A stretch of DNA of 64,000 nt from NCBI RefSeq assembly GCF_003076635.1, contig NZ_QDKG01000008.1, forward strand, positions 62,001 to 126,000. Direction: 5' to 3'. Source of the stretch: Sphingobacterium corticibacter (GTDB taxonomy: Bacteria; Bacteroidota; Bacteroidia; Sphingobacteriales; Sphingobacteriaceae). The translations under genes were made by a program, and so were the position numbers. How positions within the stretch are numbered: the first letter of the stretch is position 1; every line of letters begins with the position of its first letter. The notes under the pieces are model-generated. The model was given only the letters and a program-made list of their open reading frames with translations. It made no database searches and was not told where the DNA came from. Positions 32,694 through 42,450 of this stretch are shown here, in pieces.

Positions 32694-34310
32694 TTATTTG
32701 CTTGCTGCTTTTTTATGTGTCAATGCAGCGGCTACAAAACTAACAAAAAGTGGGTGAGGATTTGCAACTGTTGATTTTAATTCCGGATGAAATTGTCCAG
32801 CTACGTAAAAAGGATGATCCTTTAGCTCGACGATTTCCACCAATCCGGTTTTTGGATTCTTTCCCGAAGCGATCATACCTGCTGCTTCGAACTGTGCTAA
32901 ATATTCGTTGTTGAATTCATAACGGTGGCGGTGGCGTTCGGTGATCTTCGATTTGCCGTAGATCGCTTGCGCTTTCGTGCCCTTGCGTAGTTCACAATCA
33001 TAAGCGCCCAATCGCATGGTGCCGCCCATATTTTTGATCGACTTTTGTTCTTCCATCAGGTTGATGACTGGATGTTTCGTTTGCTCATCCATCTCAAAGC
33101 TGTTGGCATCTTTCAACGATAACACGTTGCGTGCAAATTCGATCACCGAGCATTGCATACCCAGACAGATACCAAAGAAAGGAATGCGTTGCTCACGAAT
33201 GTATTTAATCGCTACCAGCTTGCCTTCCAATCCACGAGCCCCAAAACCAGGTGCTACCAAGATGCCGTCCAAACCTTTTAACTTATCAGCTACGTTTTCA
33301 TCATTGATGCTTTCGGCAGCGATAGATTTTACTTTAACCTTCGTTTCATTTGCCGAACCTGCATGAATGAATGCTTCATTGATGGATTTGTAAGCATCAG
33401 GCAACTCAATGTATTTCCCTACCAAGCCGATATTCACTTCATTGGTCGGGTTCTTCAATTTACCCAAAAATGTTTTCCAGTTTTCAAGATCTGGTTCTAT
33501 TTTGGTCGATAGCTTTAGCTTAGTTAAAACCGTTTTGTCCAGTTGCTCCTTCAACATTAATAAAGGTACATCATAGATCGTCGATGCATCAATGGACTCG
33601 ATAACCGCATTGATGTTTACGTTACAAAACAATGCCAGTTTTTTACGGATATCTTGCGTCAACTTGTGCTCGGTACGACAAACCAAGATATCTGGCTGTA
33701 TACCGTACTCCAATAAAGTTTTGACCGAATGCTGTGTAGGTTTGGTTTTTAATTCGCCAGCTGCCGCAAGGTATGGGATCAATGTCAAGTGAATCACTAA
33801 AGAATTGCTACTTCCCAATTCCCAACGCAACTGTCTTACCGCCTCGATGAATGGCAGCGACTCAATGTCGCCCACCGTACCACCCAATTCAGTGATGATG
33901 ATATCGTACTCACCCGATTCACCCAATAGTTGCATTCTGCGCTTGATCTCGTCGGTAATGTGTGGAACAACTTGTACCGTTTTTCCCAAATAAGCACCTT
34001 CACGCTCTTTTTGGATGACGTGTTGGTAAATACGTCCTGTTGTTACGTTGTTAGCTTGGGAAGTCGGCACATTCAAGAAACGTTCGTAATGACCTAAATC
34101 TAAATCGGTCTCCGCACCATCTTCCGTTACGAAACATTCACCATGCTCATAAGGATTAAGTGTTCCCGGATCGATATTGATGTAAGGGTCGAATTTTTGA
34201 ATGGTAACTTTGAGTCCGCGTGCCTGGAGAAGTTTAGCCAGAGAAGCTGCAATGATGCCTTTTCCCAATGACGAAGTTACGCCGCCCGTAACAAAGATGT
34301 ATTTACTCAT
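32694..34310 (-). CDS. pyrG: CTP synthase
   Basis: A 538-residue enzyme that aminates UTP to CTP using glutamine. The N-terminal synthetase domain begins [19 protein letters not shown]; the C-terminal class-I glutamine amidotransferase has [19 protein letters not shown] (catalytic Cys) and the terminal Q-F-H-P-E (GQFHPELKS). The frame is open 28 codons further upstream, but the -7 box at 34383-34390 overlaps that region and the family starts at MSKY, so 34310 is chosen. Leads an operon with yidC. Confidence 0.97.
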   Translation of the reverse strand: MSKYIFVTGGVTSSLGKGIIAASLAKLLQARGLKVTIQKFDPYINIDPGTLNPYEHGECFVTEDGAETDLDLGHYERFLNVPTSQANNVTTGRIYQHVIQKEREGAYLGKTVQVVPHITDEIKRRMQLLGESGEYDIIITELGGTVGDIESLPFIEAVRQLRWELGSSNSLVIHLTLIPYLAAAGELKTKPTQHSVKTLLEYGIQPDILVCRTEHKLTQDIRKKLALFCNVNINAVIESIDASTIYDVPLLMLKEQLDKTVLTKLKLSTKIEPDLENWKTFLGKLKNPTNEVNIGLVGKYIELPDAYKSINEAFIHAGSANETKVKVKSIAAESINDENVADKLKGLDGILVAPGFGARGLEGKLVAIKYIREQRIPFFGICLGMQCSVIEFARNVLSLKDANSFEMDEQTKHPVINLMEEQKSIKNMGGTMRLGAYDCELRKGTKAQAIYGKSKITERHRHRYEFNNEYLAQFEAAGMIASGKNPKTGLVEIVELKDHPFYVAGQFHPELKSTVANPHPLFVSFVAAALTHKKAASK

Positions 34311-34382
34311 AGTAATTGATGGATTTTTGAGCGATGATCCATCCCTAAAAAGCAATGGAAAATCTGTCTTTTGTACGGGATA

Positions 34383-34390
34383 CAAAGATA
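34383..34390 (-). promoter_or_regulatory. -7 box of pyrG-yidC
   Basis: Minus-strand TATCTTTG matches TAnnTTTG, about 73 nt before the pyrG start. It rules out the upstream in-frame Met at 34394. Confidence 0.55.
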
Positions 34391-34424
34391 GCATTTTTTT
34401 TGTGCTTTACGGGTAAAAATGAAT

Positions 34425-34447
34425 ATCCCCACCCAATGGGTGGGGAT
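34425..34447 (-). terminator. Terminator of the CBM9-glycosidase operon
   Basis: Perfect 10-bp GC-rich arms ATCCCCACCC (34425-34434) and GGGTGGGGAT (34438-34447) with a three-base loop; on the minus strand an ATTTTTA run follows. Confidence 0.8.
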
Positions 34448-34454
34448 CAGGTTG

Positions 34455-35522
34455 TTATCGCAAAGACCGTAGCAAATTGATGGTTTTTGCGTCGAATTCT
34501 TGCTCGCCAAATAGCGATACACCGGCCGCACCATTCTTTTTTGCCAGCTCAATTCCCTTTTTGAGTTCTTCGCTGTCTTTGAAGTCTGGTAAATAAAGTC
34601 CGGCGTATAATGGAAATTTTTTATTCAACGTTTGTACGCCTTCCTTCACAGCTTGGCCAACCCATTCTACAGGTTCCTGATAAAAGCCATGATAAATCAT
34701 CGGGAATACCGCGTCCAAATCCCAGTTTGCCCAATCCTGTCGCACAATGCGGCGCGCGAGATCTGGCGTAGGGAAAACGGCTGCGGTTAACGGTTTCTGA
34801 TATTCTTTGGTTACTTTTGCAATTCGATTGACCACGCGATTGATCTGCTCGTAACGGAAAGCTCGCCACGAAGGACTCTGCTCCGGTCGAGCAACTTTAT
34901 CGATATCAATACCAGTTTCTTTCAAGTAAGCTGCCTTGGTAAATGGACTGTAACAAAAATCGTAATCCGCTAGCTCGGTCGACTGATCGATATTATAATT
35001 TTGCCATAAGTTTACCGGTAATACCACATCTGGATAGCGGATATAATCGAGGTGCAAACCATCAATATCTTCTTTCTCCAATTGTTCTCTTGCTTTATCT
35101 TCCAAGTATTTAGGAACATCGGGATGCGAAGGGCATAAGAAGCGGTAATAATTCACGTATGGTGGCTGGTCTGCACAAGACTTTCCAGAGCGGCTTACGG
35201 CATAATATTCGGGATGTTTGCTCAGCAAATCTTGTTCGCCACGATTCATCGTCCACATCCAACGATGCGTTTCCAATCCTAAGCTTTTTGCTACCTGAAA
35301 ATGCCGAACGCTGTAATCTTCAAACAACAAACCACGCACACCGGCTTCGCGGTAAGAGGTATACCGTTTTTTGATCGCAGCATCACTGTCTTTCGTATTA
35401 GGGCGTATCCACATCCAATAATCAAAAGAGAGTGGTGTAGCATCTGCCGCCAAAGAGATAGAGGGCAATTGTAAGCCGGCGAAGCCGAGCAGAGAAGTTT
35501 TGATGAAATCGCGTTTATTCAT
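34455..35522 (-). CDS. Exported glycosidase-like protein (GHL10-type)
   Basis: A 355-residue protein with a Tat-like leader (MNKRDFIKTSLLGFAGLQLP, KR in place of RR) and a TIM-barrel domain of the family-10-like glycosyl hydrolase type: DIDGLHLDYIRYPDVV, DWANWDLDAVFPMIYHGFYQ and a final GAAGVSLFGEQEF. Asp and Glu at strand ends suit a retaining glycosidase; some relatives act on peptidoglycan or surface glycans. It overlaps the upstream CBM9 gene by 8 nt, so the two are co-translated and probably handle the same substrate in the periplasm. Confidence 0.8.
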   Translation of the reverse strand: MNKRDFIKTSLLGFAGLQLPSISLAADATPLSFDYWMWIRPNTKDSDAAIKKRYTSYREAGVRGLLFEDYSVRHFQVAKSLGLETHRWMWTMNRGEQDLLSKHPEYYAVSRSGKSCADQPPYVNYYRFLCPSHPDVPKYLEDKAREQLEKEDIDGLHLDYIRYPDVVLPVNLWQNYNIDQSTELADYDFCYSPFTKAAYLKETGIDIDKVARPEQSPSWRAFRYEQINRVVNRIAKVTKEYQKPLTAAVFPTPDLARRIVRQDWANWDLDAVFPMIYHGFYQEPVEWVGQAVKEGVQTLNKKFPLYAGLYLPDFKDSEELKKGIELAKKNGAAGVSLFGEQEFDAKTINLLRSLR

Positions 35523-36624
35523 AATAGGTGTTGTTACCGAGGTGATCTAGACGAAAGGTAGCATTATTTTCTGAATCGCTCACACGCACCGCATATCCGG
35601 CTGCATCGGTCTGTAAATCGTACTTGAGCGTAAATTGTTTTAAAGAAGGAGCTATGTATTTAGCATAAACCGGAAGTTGATCTAGTTCAGCCGCATACTT
35701 ACCATGTTTGCGCTTATATACTTGCTGCAAATAGTGGATATTCCAGGCTAGTTTTTTAATTTCAAAAGAAGCCGGCAAGGTTGGATTCCCCAACTTGTCT
35801 ACAAATTGAATGTATCCCCATCTTTCAGGATAATGCATATTCACTAATCCGATCGGCGACCATACCCAATTATCTTCCGGCAGGATATTCCCATTTTCAG
35901 ATTTGCGCTCGTAGGTGTTGTTTTTTATGGTGTGTTGCCATTGCACTCTGGAGAAATTGAATAACCAATAGGAAGACAGTTGAGGCGTACCGCCTGATCC
36001 AAAACTTTGTAGCGCAGTAAACGGAATGGCAATCTCCATGCTCCAATATTTGTCTTTATCTCGAGGATTGTTCAAGGTGCCTTCTACGTGCACCGCGCTT
36101 TTGAGCCCCTTCATATCCCAGTGGATAAGTGCTTTGCCTCCGTAGCGATAAGGTTTTACCAGTGCTAAGTCGAATATCGTATTCAGCGCATTCACTTCCA
36201 GTTCATAGTAATGATCTTGGTGAATATCGGGCTTGATGAATACTTCAAAATCATTATTATGAAAGATAATGTCGTCATACTTGGTTATATTACCCCATAC
36301 GTGCGGTTCTTCCATTTTGGCGTAGATGTACAGGTTCGCATCATCGTACATCATTTTAAACCGGGTTTCATACGCTGGCGTTGCTTTGTCTGCTCCTTCA
36401 ATATCGATGAATTTGCTCGACCAAGGAATGTTAGCCCATTGTGCTTCTGCATCCCGACCATCGATCTTGATGGTACCGTCCACCTTTTGAACTTGATAGA
36501 CTAATGGGGTAGACTGTAATCTTTCTACCTCGTCGATGGTAGATTGAGCATGGGCGGCCGTGATACAAAGTAAACCCGGCAAAAAACGTTTTAGCAAATT
36601 CATAACAAAAGAAATCAACTCCAA
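35515..36624 (-). CDS. Exported CBM9-like carbohydrate-binding protein
   Basis: A 369-residue protein. Signal peptide FVMNLLKRFLPGLLCITAAHA, then a beta-sandwich domain of the CBM9/DOMON type (~50-260): KVDGTIKIDGRDAEAQWANI, MYDDANLYIYAKMEEPHVWG and FHNNDFEVFIKPDIHQDHYY. The ~100-residue C-terminal part is not recognised. It has no catalytic motif and probably binds a sugar polymer for the glycosidase encoded by the overlapping downstream gene. Confidence 0.8.
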   Translation of the reverse strand: MELISFVMNLLKRFLPGLLCITAAHAQSTIDEVERLQSTPLVYQVQKVDGTIKIDGRDAEAQWANIPWSSKFIDIEGADKATPAYETRFKMMYDDANLYIYAKMEEPHVWGNITKYDDIIFHNNDFEVFIKPDIHQDHYYELEVNALNTIFDLALVKPYRYGGKALIHWDMKGLKSAVHVEGTLNNPRDKDKYWSMEIAIPFTALQSFGSGGTPQLSSYWLFNFSRVQWQHTIKNNTYERKSENGNILPEDNWVWSPIGLVNMHYPERWGYIQFVDKLGNPTLPASFEIKKLAWNIHYLQQVYKRKHGKYAAELDQLPVYAKYIAPSLKQFTLKYDLQTDAAGYAVRVSDSENNATFRLDHLGNNTYYE

Positions 36625-36685
36625 TTATAAGTAAAATAATTGGATCAGCTATGTAACATAAACGTGATGGATACGCGGCTAAGCG

Positions 36686-37309
36686 CTACGGAATGTTCAG
36701 GTATTTGTGGGTTTGCAATGAGATCTCCCATTTCGGGTTATTCATCACATAATCGATGATGAGCGGCGTCATCTCCGCGGCTTTCGACCATTCGGGTTGC
36801 AAGTATAGTTTGCAGTTCGGACTCACCTGTGCGGCATGTTCTTCTGCCCATTGGAAGTCACTTTTGTTAAAAACAATGACTTTCAATTCGCCAGCAGCTT
36901 CCAAAACATCTTTTCGAGGTGCTTTGAATTTCTTTGGTGATAAACAGATCCAATCCCATTGTCCGCTCAACGGATAGGCACCAGAAGTTTCCATAAAAGT
37001 GCGAATGCCACGCTCTTGCAAGCTTTTGGTCAATGGATCTAAGTTATAGATCAGCGGTTCGCCACCCGTTACAACGACTGTTTTTGCTGGATGCTGATCA
37101 GCATGTTGCACGATTGTATCCACCGATGTAAGCGGATGAATGCTGGCATCCCAACTTTCTTTGACATCGCACCAATGGCAACCCACATCACAACCTCCCA
37201 AGCGAATAAAATAAGCGGCTTTACCCGTGTGGTAGCCTTCGCCTTGAATGGTGTAAAATTCTTCCATTAATGGAAGTTGAATGCCGTCTTCTGGAACTTG
37301 TCGTGACAT
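36686..37309 (-). CDS. queE: 7-carboxy-7-deazaguanine synthase
   Basis: A 207-residue radical SAM enzyme in queuosine/7-deazaguanine synthesis that converts carboxytetrahydropterin to CDG. Seen: FYTIQGEGYHTGKAAYFIRL, the cluster-binding CDVGCHWC (C-x3-C-x2-C), and VVVTGGEPLIYNL. Length and motifs match the short Bacteroidota QueE. The 24-nt region before the start contains a -7 box (37330-37337). No other queuosine gene is in the window. Confidence 0.94.
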   Translation of the reverse strand: MSRQVPEDGIQLPLMEEFYTIQGEGYHTGKAAYFIRLGGCDVGCHWCDVKESWDASIHPLTSVDTIVQHADQHPAKTVVVTGGEPLIYNLDPLTKSLQERGIRTFMETSGAYPLSGQWDWICLSPKKFKAPRKDVLEAAGELKVIVFNKSDFQWAEEHAAQVSPNCKLYLQPEWSKAAEMTPLIIDYVMNNPKWEISLQTHKYLNIP

Positions 37310-37329
37310 GCGATTTTTATTAAGAAAGG

Positions 37330-37337
37330 CAAAGGTA
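37330..37337 (-). promoter_or_regulatory. -7 box of queE
   Basis: Minus-strand TACCTTTG matches TAnnTTTG, 21 nt before the queE start and inside the short gap after the LutB-like gene. Confidence 0.5.
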
Positions 37338-37345
37338 AGGATTTT

Positions 37346-38812
37346 TTAATCAGTATCCTTGGCTTTGGAACGCCATTGCGTCGAGAAGGATTTATCCGGT
37401 ACGCGTGGCAGTACACGCTGATCTCCCCAAGATTTTTTAAAAAATAATTTGATGAACATATTTTTTAGTCCTTTTCCAAGGAAGTCAATGTACTTTCTGT
37501 TCTTCGCTAGCTTCGTATACCAACTCCATGTTCGAGATTCAGGCAACGGTTTTGTAGCCTCGTTAACCCGATCATGACGATTTTTTAAAAGCAATCGATC
37601 AATATCTATATTCAATGGATTAGCACGCTGCGTATCGGTAAAGCTGGCGGCATGTTGCAGATAATCGTACGATTCTTCTGAATCGAGATGTTGGGTGAAC
37701 ACGGCGCCCATAGGGCCAGGATATGTATTTTGATACGCTTCTCCACCAATGGTTTTATACATCGCACAAGCATTGGTGCTTGCGCCGCACTCCATCCAAT
37801 ACAAGGCTTGTCGCTGTTCGGTAAGTGCTAATAAATTAGATCGGCCATTATCTACCAATATCAATACCATTTGAGTTGGGCCATCGGTTTCGCGGCCGCG
37901 CTGTGGTCCGGTCAACAAACTGTGGTGACGCTGCAATCTTTGTCCATGATCGTGTAATGATCCCAATGGCAGAAATAAATCCAAATCATGGATGGAAGGC
38001 AATATTTTGTCGATACCCGCAAATACAATATGATAAGGAGCAAAGGCATTGTGCAAACGATTATTTCCTTCGTTCTCGCTAATCACTACGCTGCCCGTAT
38101 CGGCTAATAGATGCGATGCACCCGATATCATCACATCTGTCGAAGTGGCGCGTTCGCGCTGAATCTTTCGAAAACCATGCAAAATTTTAGTTGCAACTGC
38201 TTCTGCTGGTGCTGCTTGATCGTCTTCTAGATCTGCTTCGTCTTCCGCTGCTTTTTCAGCTTGCGTGCTTTCGACTGGTATAGTTTCTGGATGCTTTGCG
38301 TCCCAGAGTGCTTTTGCTTGCTCTTCACTTAGCTCAATGGCTGGTTGGATAACATGAGTTGGTTTTGTACCATTTAGCTGTGCTAAATATCGACCCAAAT
38401 CCGCTTCATCCGCACGGTATTTCGATTCTGCAAGGTATTTGGGAAGGCCAATTTCCTCGTGGATCATGGCATGATTGGTCGCGATATGGCTCGGTTGATA
38501 CGTTGCCAAAAGCTTATCTAGCTCTTCTAATGCTTCTGATGCGGTATTTGCCCAGATAACTTTACCACCCGCTCTGCTGAAGTTGGTTTCGAAGTCCAAT
38601 AGATAACGATCCATATTTTCGATCGCTTTCCACTTGATTAGGTGTGCCTTCTTCTTGGCATTTTCTAGATTTTGAAAACGAGGAGCTTGATTTTGAAAGG
38701 CTTGGCGATAGTTTTCCAGATGCTCGTGCAGGACCGTATTGCCCTGGGCATCCAAGGCGCTGGCCTCGCAAGCTTTTCTAAATTGTTCTTCCTTCGTATT
38801 CGGCATATGCAA
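37346..38812 (-). CDS. LutB-like LUD-domain protein with lost Fe-S cysteines
   Basis: A 488-residue homologue of the LutB subunit of lactate oxidation. The LUD domain is recognisable (KWKAIENMDRYLLDFETNF; VMISGASHLLADTGSVVISE; NEGNNRL), with a long acidic insert (~180-215). The C-terminal ferredoxin region is degenerate: the first cluster site reads WMECGASTNACAMY, with two of four Cys, and the second reads ASFTDTQRANPLNIDI, with none. Electron transfer through two 4Fe-4S clusters is therefore unlikely. The frame is intact and the fold around the sites (YPGPMGAV) is kept, so this looks like a repurposed protein rather than a pseudogene. No lutA or lutC is adjacent. Confidence 0.78.
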   Translation of the reverse strand: MHMPNTKEEQFRKACEASALDAQGNTVLHEHLENYRQAFQNQAPRFQNLENAKKKAHLIKWKAIENMDRYLLDFETNFSRAGGKVIWANTASEALEELDKLLATYQPSHIATNHAMIHEEIGLPKYLAESKYRADEADLGRYLAQLNGTKPTHVIQPAIELSEEQAKALWDAKHPETIPVESTQAEKAAEDEADLEDDQAAPAEAVATKILHGFRKIQRERATSTDVMISGASHLLADTGSVVISENEGNNRLHNAFAPYHIVFAGIDKILPSIHDLDLFLPLGSLHDHGQRLQRHHSLLTGPQRGRETDGPTQMVLILVDNGRSNLLALTEQRQALYWMECGASTNACAMYKTIGGEAYQNTYPGPMGAVFTQHLDSEESYDYLQHAASFTDTQRANPLNIDIDRLLLKNRHDRVNEATKPLPESRTWSWYTKLAKNRKYIDFLGKGLKNMFIKLFFKKSWGDQRVLPRVPDKSFSTQWRSKAKDTD

Positions 38813-38833
38813 TCGGGTGGGGTATTATTTTAT

Positions 38834-38868
38834 AGTAAAAGTCGGCAATCATCTTGCCAACTTTTACT
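38834..38868 (-). terminator. Terminator after aspS
   Basis: Fifteen-base arms (38834-38848 and 38854-38868) with one mismatch; on the minus strand the second arm ends in AAAAGT...ACTTTTACT with a T-rich exit. Confidence 0.65.
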
Positions 38869-38926
38869 AAATAGGATTTCCGAGCTGTTTATCGTGCGAA
38901 AAACGACGCTGCTCAGCACTATAAAA

Positions 38927-40672
38927 TTATGCTTTAACTTCTAACGTCAACTCCTTCAATTGCGCTGGCGCAATGCTAGAAGGTGCATCAATCATCACGT
39001 CGCGACCGCTGTTGTTTTTCGGAAACGCGATGACATCGCGAATACTATCCAGCCCAGCGAAGATCGATACCAAACGATCTAAACCAAAGGCCAATCCACC
39101 GTGCGGTGGCGCACCGTAAGTAAATGCTTCCATCAAGAAACCAAATTGTTTCTGCGCTTCCTCTGGAGAGAAACCTAAATGCTTAAACATGTTGGATTGC
39201 AGATCGCGATCGTGTATACGAATCGATCCACCGCCCACTTCTACGCCGTTGATCACCAAATCGTAAGCATTGGCGCGCACATCGCCAGGGTTGGATTCCA
39301 ACAAATGGATATCTTCGGGTTTTGGCGAGGTAAATGGATGGTGCATCGCATGGTATCGCGCCGACTCTTCATCCCATTCTAATAATGGGAAATCGATTAC
39401 CCATAATGGGGAGAATGTATTTTTGTCGCGCAGGCCTAATTGTCCAGCAACCTCTAGACGAAGCTCGTTCAATTGCTTGCGTACTTTATCTGTCGGGCCA
39501 GCCATGATGAGTAGCAAATCGCCTGGCTCACTGTGGAATGCTTTCGACCAAGCATCCAAGGTCGTAGCATCATAGAATTTATCTACGGAAGATTTAATGC
39601 TTCCATCTTCGTTATGACGCGCATAAACGATTCCAGTCGCGCCTATTTGTGGTCTTTTTACAAAATCGGTTAGAGCATCGAGTTGCTTTCTCGTATAACT
39701 AGCACAATTCTTCGCATTGATACCAATAACTAATTCTGCTTGCTCAAATACCGGGAAATCGTGCCCTTTTGCCACGTCATTTAGTTCTACGAACTGCATG
39801 CCAAAGCGCGTATCCGGTTTGTCGGATCCGTACAAACGCATCGCATCATCGTACGTCATGCGTGGTACTTCGCCCAAATCTACTCCTTTTACCGTTTTGA
39901 ATAGGTGTTTGGTCAATCCCTCAAACATGTTTAAGATATCTTCCTGCTCTACAAAAGCCATCTCGCAGTCGATCTGTGTAAACTCTGGCTGTCTGTCGGC
40001 ACGCAAATCCTCATCTCGGAAACATTTTACAATTTGGAAATAGCGGTCGAAGCCCGAAACCATGAGCAATTGCTTAAAGGTTTGTGGGGATTGGGGCAAG
40101 GCGTAGAATTCGCCCGGATTCATGCGCGAAGGAACTACGAAATCGCGCGCGCCTTCTGGTGTTGATTTAATCAATACCGGAGTTTCTACTTCCAAAAAGT
40201 TTTCGCCATCTAAATAACGGCGGATTTCTTGCGACATCTTGTGACGCAAGATCAGGTTTTCGCGCACCGGATTACGGCGTAAGTCCAGATAGCGGAACTT
40301 CATACGAATATCGTCGCCGCCATCTGTTTCATCTTCGATGGTAAATGGGGGCAAAGCCGAAGCATTTAATATATCCAGTTCCGATACCTTGATTTCAATC
40401 TCTCCGGTAGCGATCTTATTATTTTTGCTAGAACGCTCGATAACGGTACCCGTCACTTTAATCACGTATTCGCGACCAAGATCCAATGCTTTTGCGCGCA
40501 AGGTCTGATCATCATCGACGTTAAAAGCCAATTGCGTAACGCCGTAGCGATCACGCACGTCTATAAACGTCATTCCTCCTAAGTCACGTGATTTCTGGAC
40601 CCACCCACTCAAGGTGACGGTCTTTCCCAGATCGGACAACCGCAGTTCGCCGCAAGTATGTGTTCTGTGCAT
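38927..40672 (-). CDS. aspS: Aspartyl-tRNA synthetase
   Basis: A 581-residue class-II synthetase that charges tRNA-Asp. N-terminal OB-fold anticodon domain ([20 protein letters not shown]), class-II motif 2 ([20 protein letters not shown]), the bacterial GAD insert (~280-410), and motif 3 ([15 protein letters not shown]). The frame extends 13 codons upstream to 40711, but the -7 box at 40709-40716 covers that Met, and the family starts [11 protein letters not shown], so 40672 is chosen. Confidence 0.96.
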   Translation of the reverse strand: MHRTHTCGELRLSDLGKTVTLSGWVQKSRDLGGMTFIDVRDRYGVTQLAFNVDDDQTLRAKALDLGREYVIKVTGTVIERSSKNNKIATGEIEIKVSELDILNASALPPFTIEDETDGGDDIRMKFRYLDLRRNPVRENLILRHKMSQEIRRYLDGENFLEVETPVLIKSTPEGARDFVVPSRMNPGEFYALPQSPQTFKQLLMVSGFDRYFQIVKCFRDEDLRADRQPEFTQIDCEMAFVEQEDILNMFEGLTKHLFKTVKGVDLGEVPRMTYDDAMRLYGSDKPDTRFGMQFVELNDVAKGHDFPVFEQAELVIGINAKNCASYTRKQLDALTDFVKRPQIGATGIVYARHNEDGSIKSSVDKFYDATTLDAWSKAFHSEPGDLLLIMAGPTDKVRKQLNELRLEVAGQLGLRDKNTFSPLWVIDFPLLEWDEESARYHAMHHPFTSPKPEDIHLLESNPGDVRANAYDLVINGVEVGGGSIRIHDRDLQSNMFKHLGFSPEEAQKQFGFLMEAFTYGAPPHGGLAFGLDRLVSIFAGLDSIRDVIAFPKNNSGRDVMIDAPSSIAPAQLKELTLEVKA

Positions 40673-40708
40673 TTCTATTATATATTTATCTATTTCAGAA
40701 TCTGATGA

Positions 40709-40716
40709 CAAAAATA
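40709..40716 (-). promoter_or_regulatory. -7 box of aspS
   Basis: Minus-strand TATTTTTG matches TAnnTTTG, 37 nt before the chosen start codon. Confidence 0.55.
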
Positions 40717-40959
40717 TCGGTTTTTGGACACAAAAACGAAACTTAATTTGACCGGAGTAAAGAGGAAGAGATTATCTCGTGACACGATTTCCCACTACAA
40801 GGTCGCTTCTCCCACTTTCACCCCAATTTTGAGATAAAAGTAGACCGATGTGCTTTTGTATAGCTTGATATCAGTCAGCGTTTTAGGAATTATCTGAAGG
40901 GAAAATTTGCCTTGTAAATGCAAGATAATGAGGTTGTAAGCGTGTTTTGATGATTTCTG

Positions 40960-41030
40960 GTGGGATATTACTGTTGTGGAAAACTTTTTTGTGGGACAAA
41001 GTGTTGTAAAGTGGGAGAAAGTGTATAATT
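40960..41030 (+). promoter_or_regulatory. Probable MraZ operator (10-bp-spaced GTGGGA boxes)
   Basis: GTGGGA at 40960, 40991 and 41011, with four successive decamers beginning GTG at 40991, 41001, 41011 and 41021. In E. coli and Mycoplasma, MraZ binds TGGGN repeats separated by 5 bp upstream of its own gene. The match in core and 10-bp period, 2 bp before the -7 box, supports autoregulation of the dcw cluster. Confidence 0.75.
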
Positions 41031-41031
41031 T

Positions 41032-41039
41032 TACATTTG
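41032..41039 (+). promoter_or_regulatory. -7 box of the dcw cluster
   Basis: TACATTTG matches TAnnTTTG. Transcription would start near 41046, so the in-frame TTG at 41037 cannot be the start codon and ATG at 41064 is used. Confidence 0.65.
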
Positions 41040-41063
41040 ATTTCGAATAGGCTGATTAGCTAT

Positions 41064-41537
41064 ATGACCGAACTGACAGGAGAATATACATGTAAGTTGG
41101 ACGCCAAAGGCAGAATGGTAGTTCCTGCGTTGCTCAAAAAACAGATACCTAGTATTGAGCAAGAAGGGCTTATCGTGAACCGTGGTTTCGAAAAAAACTT
41201 GGTGATATATCCTCGTTCAGAATGGTCGAAGATGATGCGGCAGCTGTCACGTTTGAATAAGTTTAAAGCGGAGAACCGGAATTTCATTCGAAAATTTATG
41301 AGTGGTGCCACCGAGCTAACGTTGGATTCAGCGAATCGGGTATTGCTTCCTAAAAGTTTGATGGAATACGCCGAGATCAGTGGTGAACTGATGTTGGCTT
41401 GCCAGTTTGATCGCATAGAAGTATGGTCCAAATCTGTTTACCTGGAGACGTTGGGAGAGATGAGTGAAGATGATTTTGCCACTTTAGGTGAAAAAGTAAT
41501 GGGTGGATTAGATATAGGAGACCTAGAAAATGAGTAA
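41064..41537 (+). CDS. mraZ: Transcriptional regulator MraZ
   Basis: A 157-residue regulator at the head of the dcw cluster, made of two SpoVT-AbrB-type DNA-binding halves: GEYTCKLDAKGRMVVPALLK in the first and ATELTLDSANRVLLPKSLME in the second. Family members form ring oligomers and bind TGGG repeats before their own operon. Here such repeats lie at 40960-41030. It overlaps rsmH by 8 nt. Confidence 0.95.
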   Translation: MTELTGEYTCKLDAKGRMVVPALLKKQIPSIEQEGLIVNRGFEKNLVIYPRSEWSKMMRQLSRLNKFKAENRNFIRKFMSGATELTLDSANRVLLPKSLMEYAEISGELMLACQFDRIEVWSKSVYLETLGEMSEDDFATLGEKVMGGLDIGDLENE

Positions 41538-42447
41538 TCCAGTATATCATGTGCCCGTGATGCTGCAAGAATGTATAGCAGCGCTAGATATAAAACCTAA
41601 TGGTGTTTATGTAGATGTCACTTTTGGTGGGGGTGGACATTCCAGAGAAATATTAAAACACCTCGGACCAGACGGGCGTCTATTTGCCTTTGATCAGGAT
41701 CCTGATGCGCTTCAAAACGCAATTGATGATCCAAGATTTCGATTGGTACATCAAAATTTCAAGTTTTTGAAAAACAGCTTGCGATTAGAAGGTGTGCGCC
41801 AAGTAGACGGTATTCTGGCGGATTTAGGTGTTTCTTCACATCAGTTTGATGATGCAGAACGTGGTTTTTCCATTCGCTTTGAAGCGAATCTAGACATGCG
41901 TATGGATCAGGTGGCTGATTTGGATGCAGCAAAGATTCTTAATATGTACGCGGAGGAAGAATTACACCGCATATTCGGTATGTATGGTGAAATTCAAAAC
42001 GCTAAATCATTAGCCAAAACGATTGCGACAGCGCGTCTTTCTAAACCAGTCACTTCGGTAACGCAGTTAAAAGAGGTGATCAAGTCGCTCGTGCCGCGTG
42101 GAAAAGAACATAAATACCATGCGCAGGTCTTTCAGGCTTTGCGTATTGAAGTAAATAAAGAATTAGAAGCACTAACTGATTTTTTAGAACAAACGGTACC
42201 TGTGCTTAAAAATGAAGGCCGATTGGTCGTGATGTCATACCATTCTTTAGAAGATCGTTTGGTGAAGAATTTTATAGCCAAGGGCAAGTTTAAAGGAGAA
42301 GTCGAAAAGGATTTCTTTGGCAACGAGATCAAGCCTTTTCAAGTCATTAGCCGCAAGGCGATCGTGGCGACTGATGAGGAAGTGCAACAAAATAACCGGG
42401 CTCGAAGCGCCAAATTGCGCGTCGCTCAACGGGTAGAAAAAGATTAG
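41530..42447 (+). CDS. rsmH: 16S rRNA (cytosine1402-N4)-methyltransferase
   Basis: A 305-residue SAM-dependent enzyme (formerly MraW) that N4-methylates C1402 in the ribosomal P site. Seen: the N-terminal HVPVMLQECIAALDIKPNGV, motif I YVDVTFGGGGHSREIL, GILADLGVSSHQFDDAERGF and VVMSYHSLEDRLVKNFI, all family hallmarks. It overlaps mraZ by 8 nt and is followed after 3 nt by the ftsL-like gene. Confidence 0.97.
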   Translation: MSNPVYHVPVMLQECIAALDIKPNGVYVDVTFGGGGHSREILKHLGPDGRLFAFDQDPDALQNAIDDPRFRLVHQNFKFLKNSLRLEGVRQVDGILADLGVSSHQFDDAERGFSIRFEANLDMRMDQVADLDAAKILNMYAEEELHRIFGMYGEIQNAKSLAKTIATARLSKPVTSVTQLKEVIKSLVPRGKEHKYHAQVFQALRIEVNKELEALTDFLEQTVPVLKNEGRLVVMSYHSLEDRLVKNFIAKGKFKGEVEKDFFGNEIKPFQVISRKAIVATDEEVQQNNRARSAKLRVAQRVEKD

Positions 42448-42450
42448 CAG

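Larger units (their letters stand above)
40673..41063. other. 391-bp divergent control region between aspS and mraZ
   Basis: No gene. On the aspS side it holds the aspS -7 box and two TCCCAC boxes (40790 and 40810). On the mraZ side it holds three GTGGGA boxes, an 11-mer shared with the ftsZ upstream region (40974-40984) and the mraZ -7 box. The middle (40830-40950) shows nothing clear. Confidence 0.75.
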
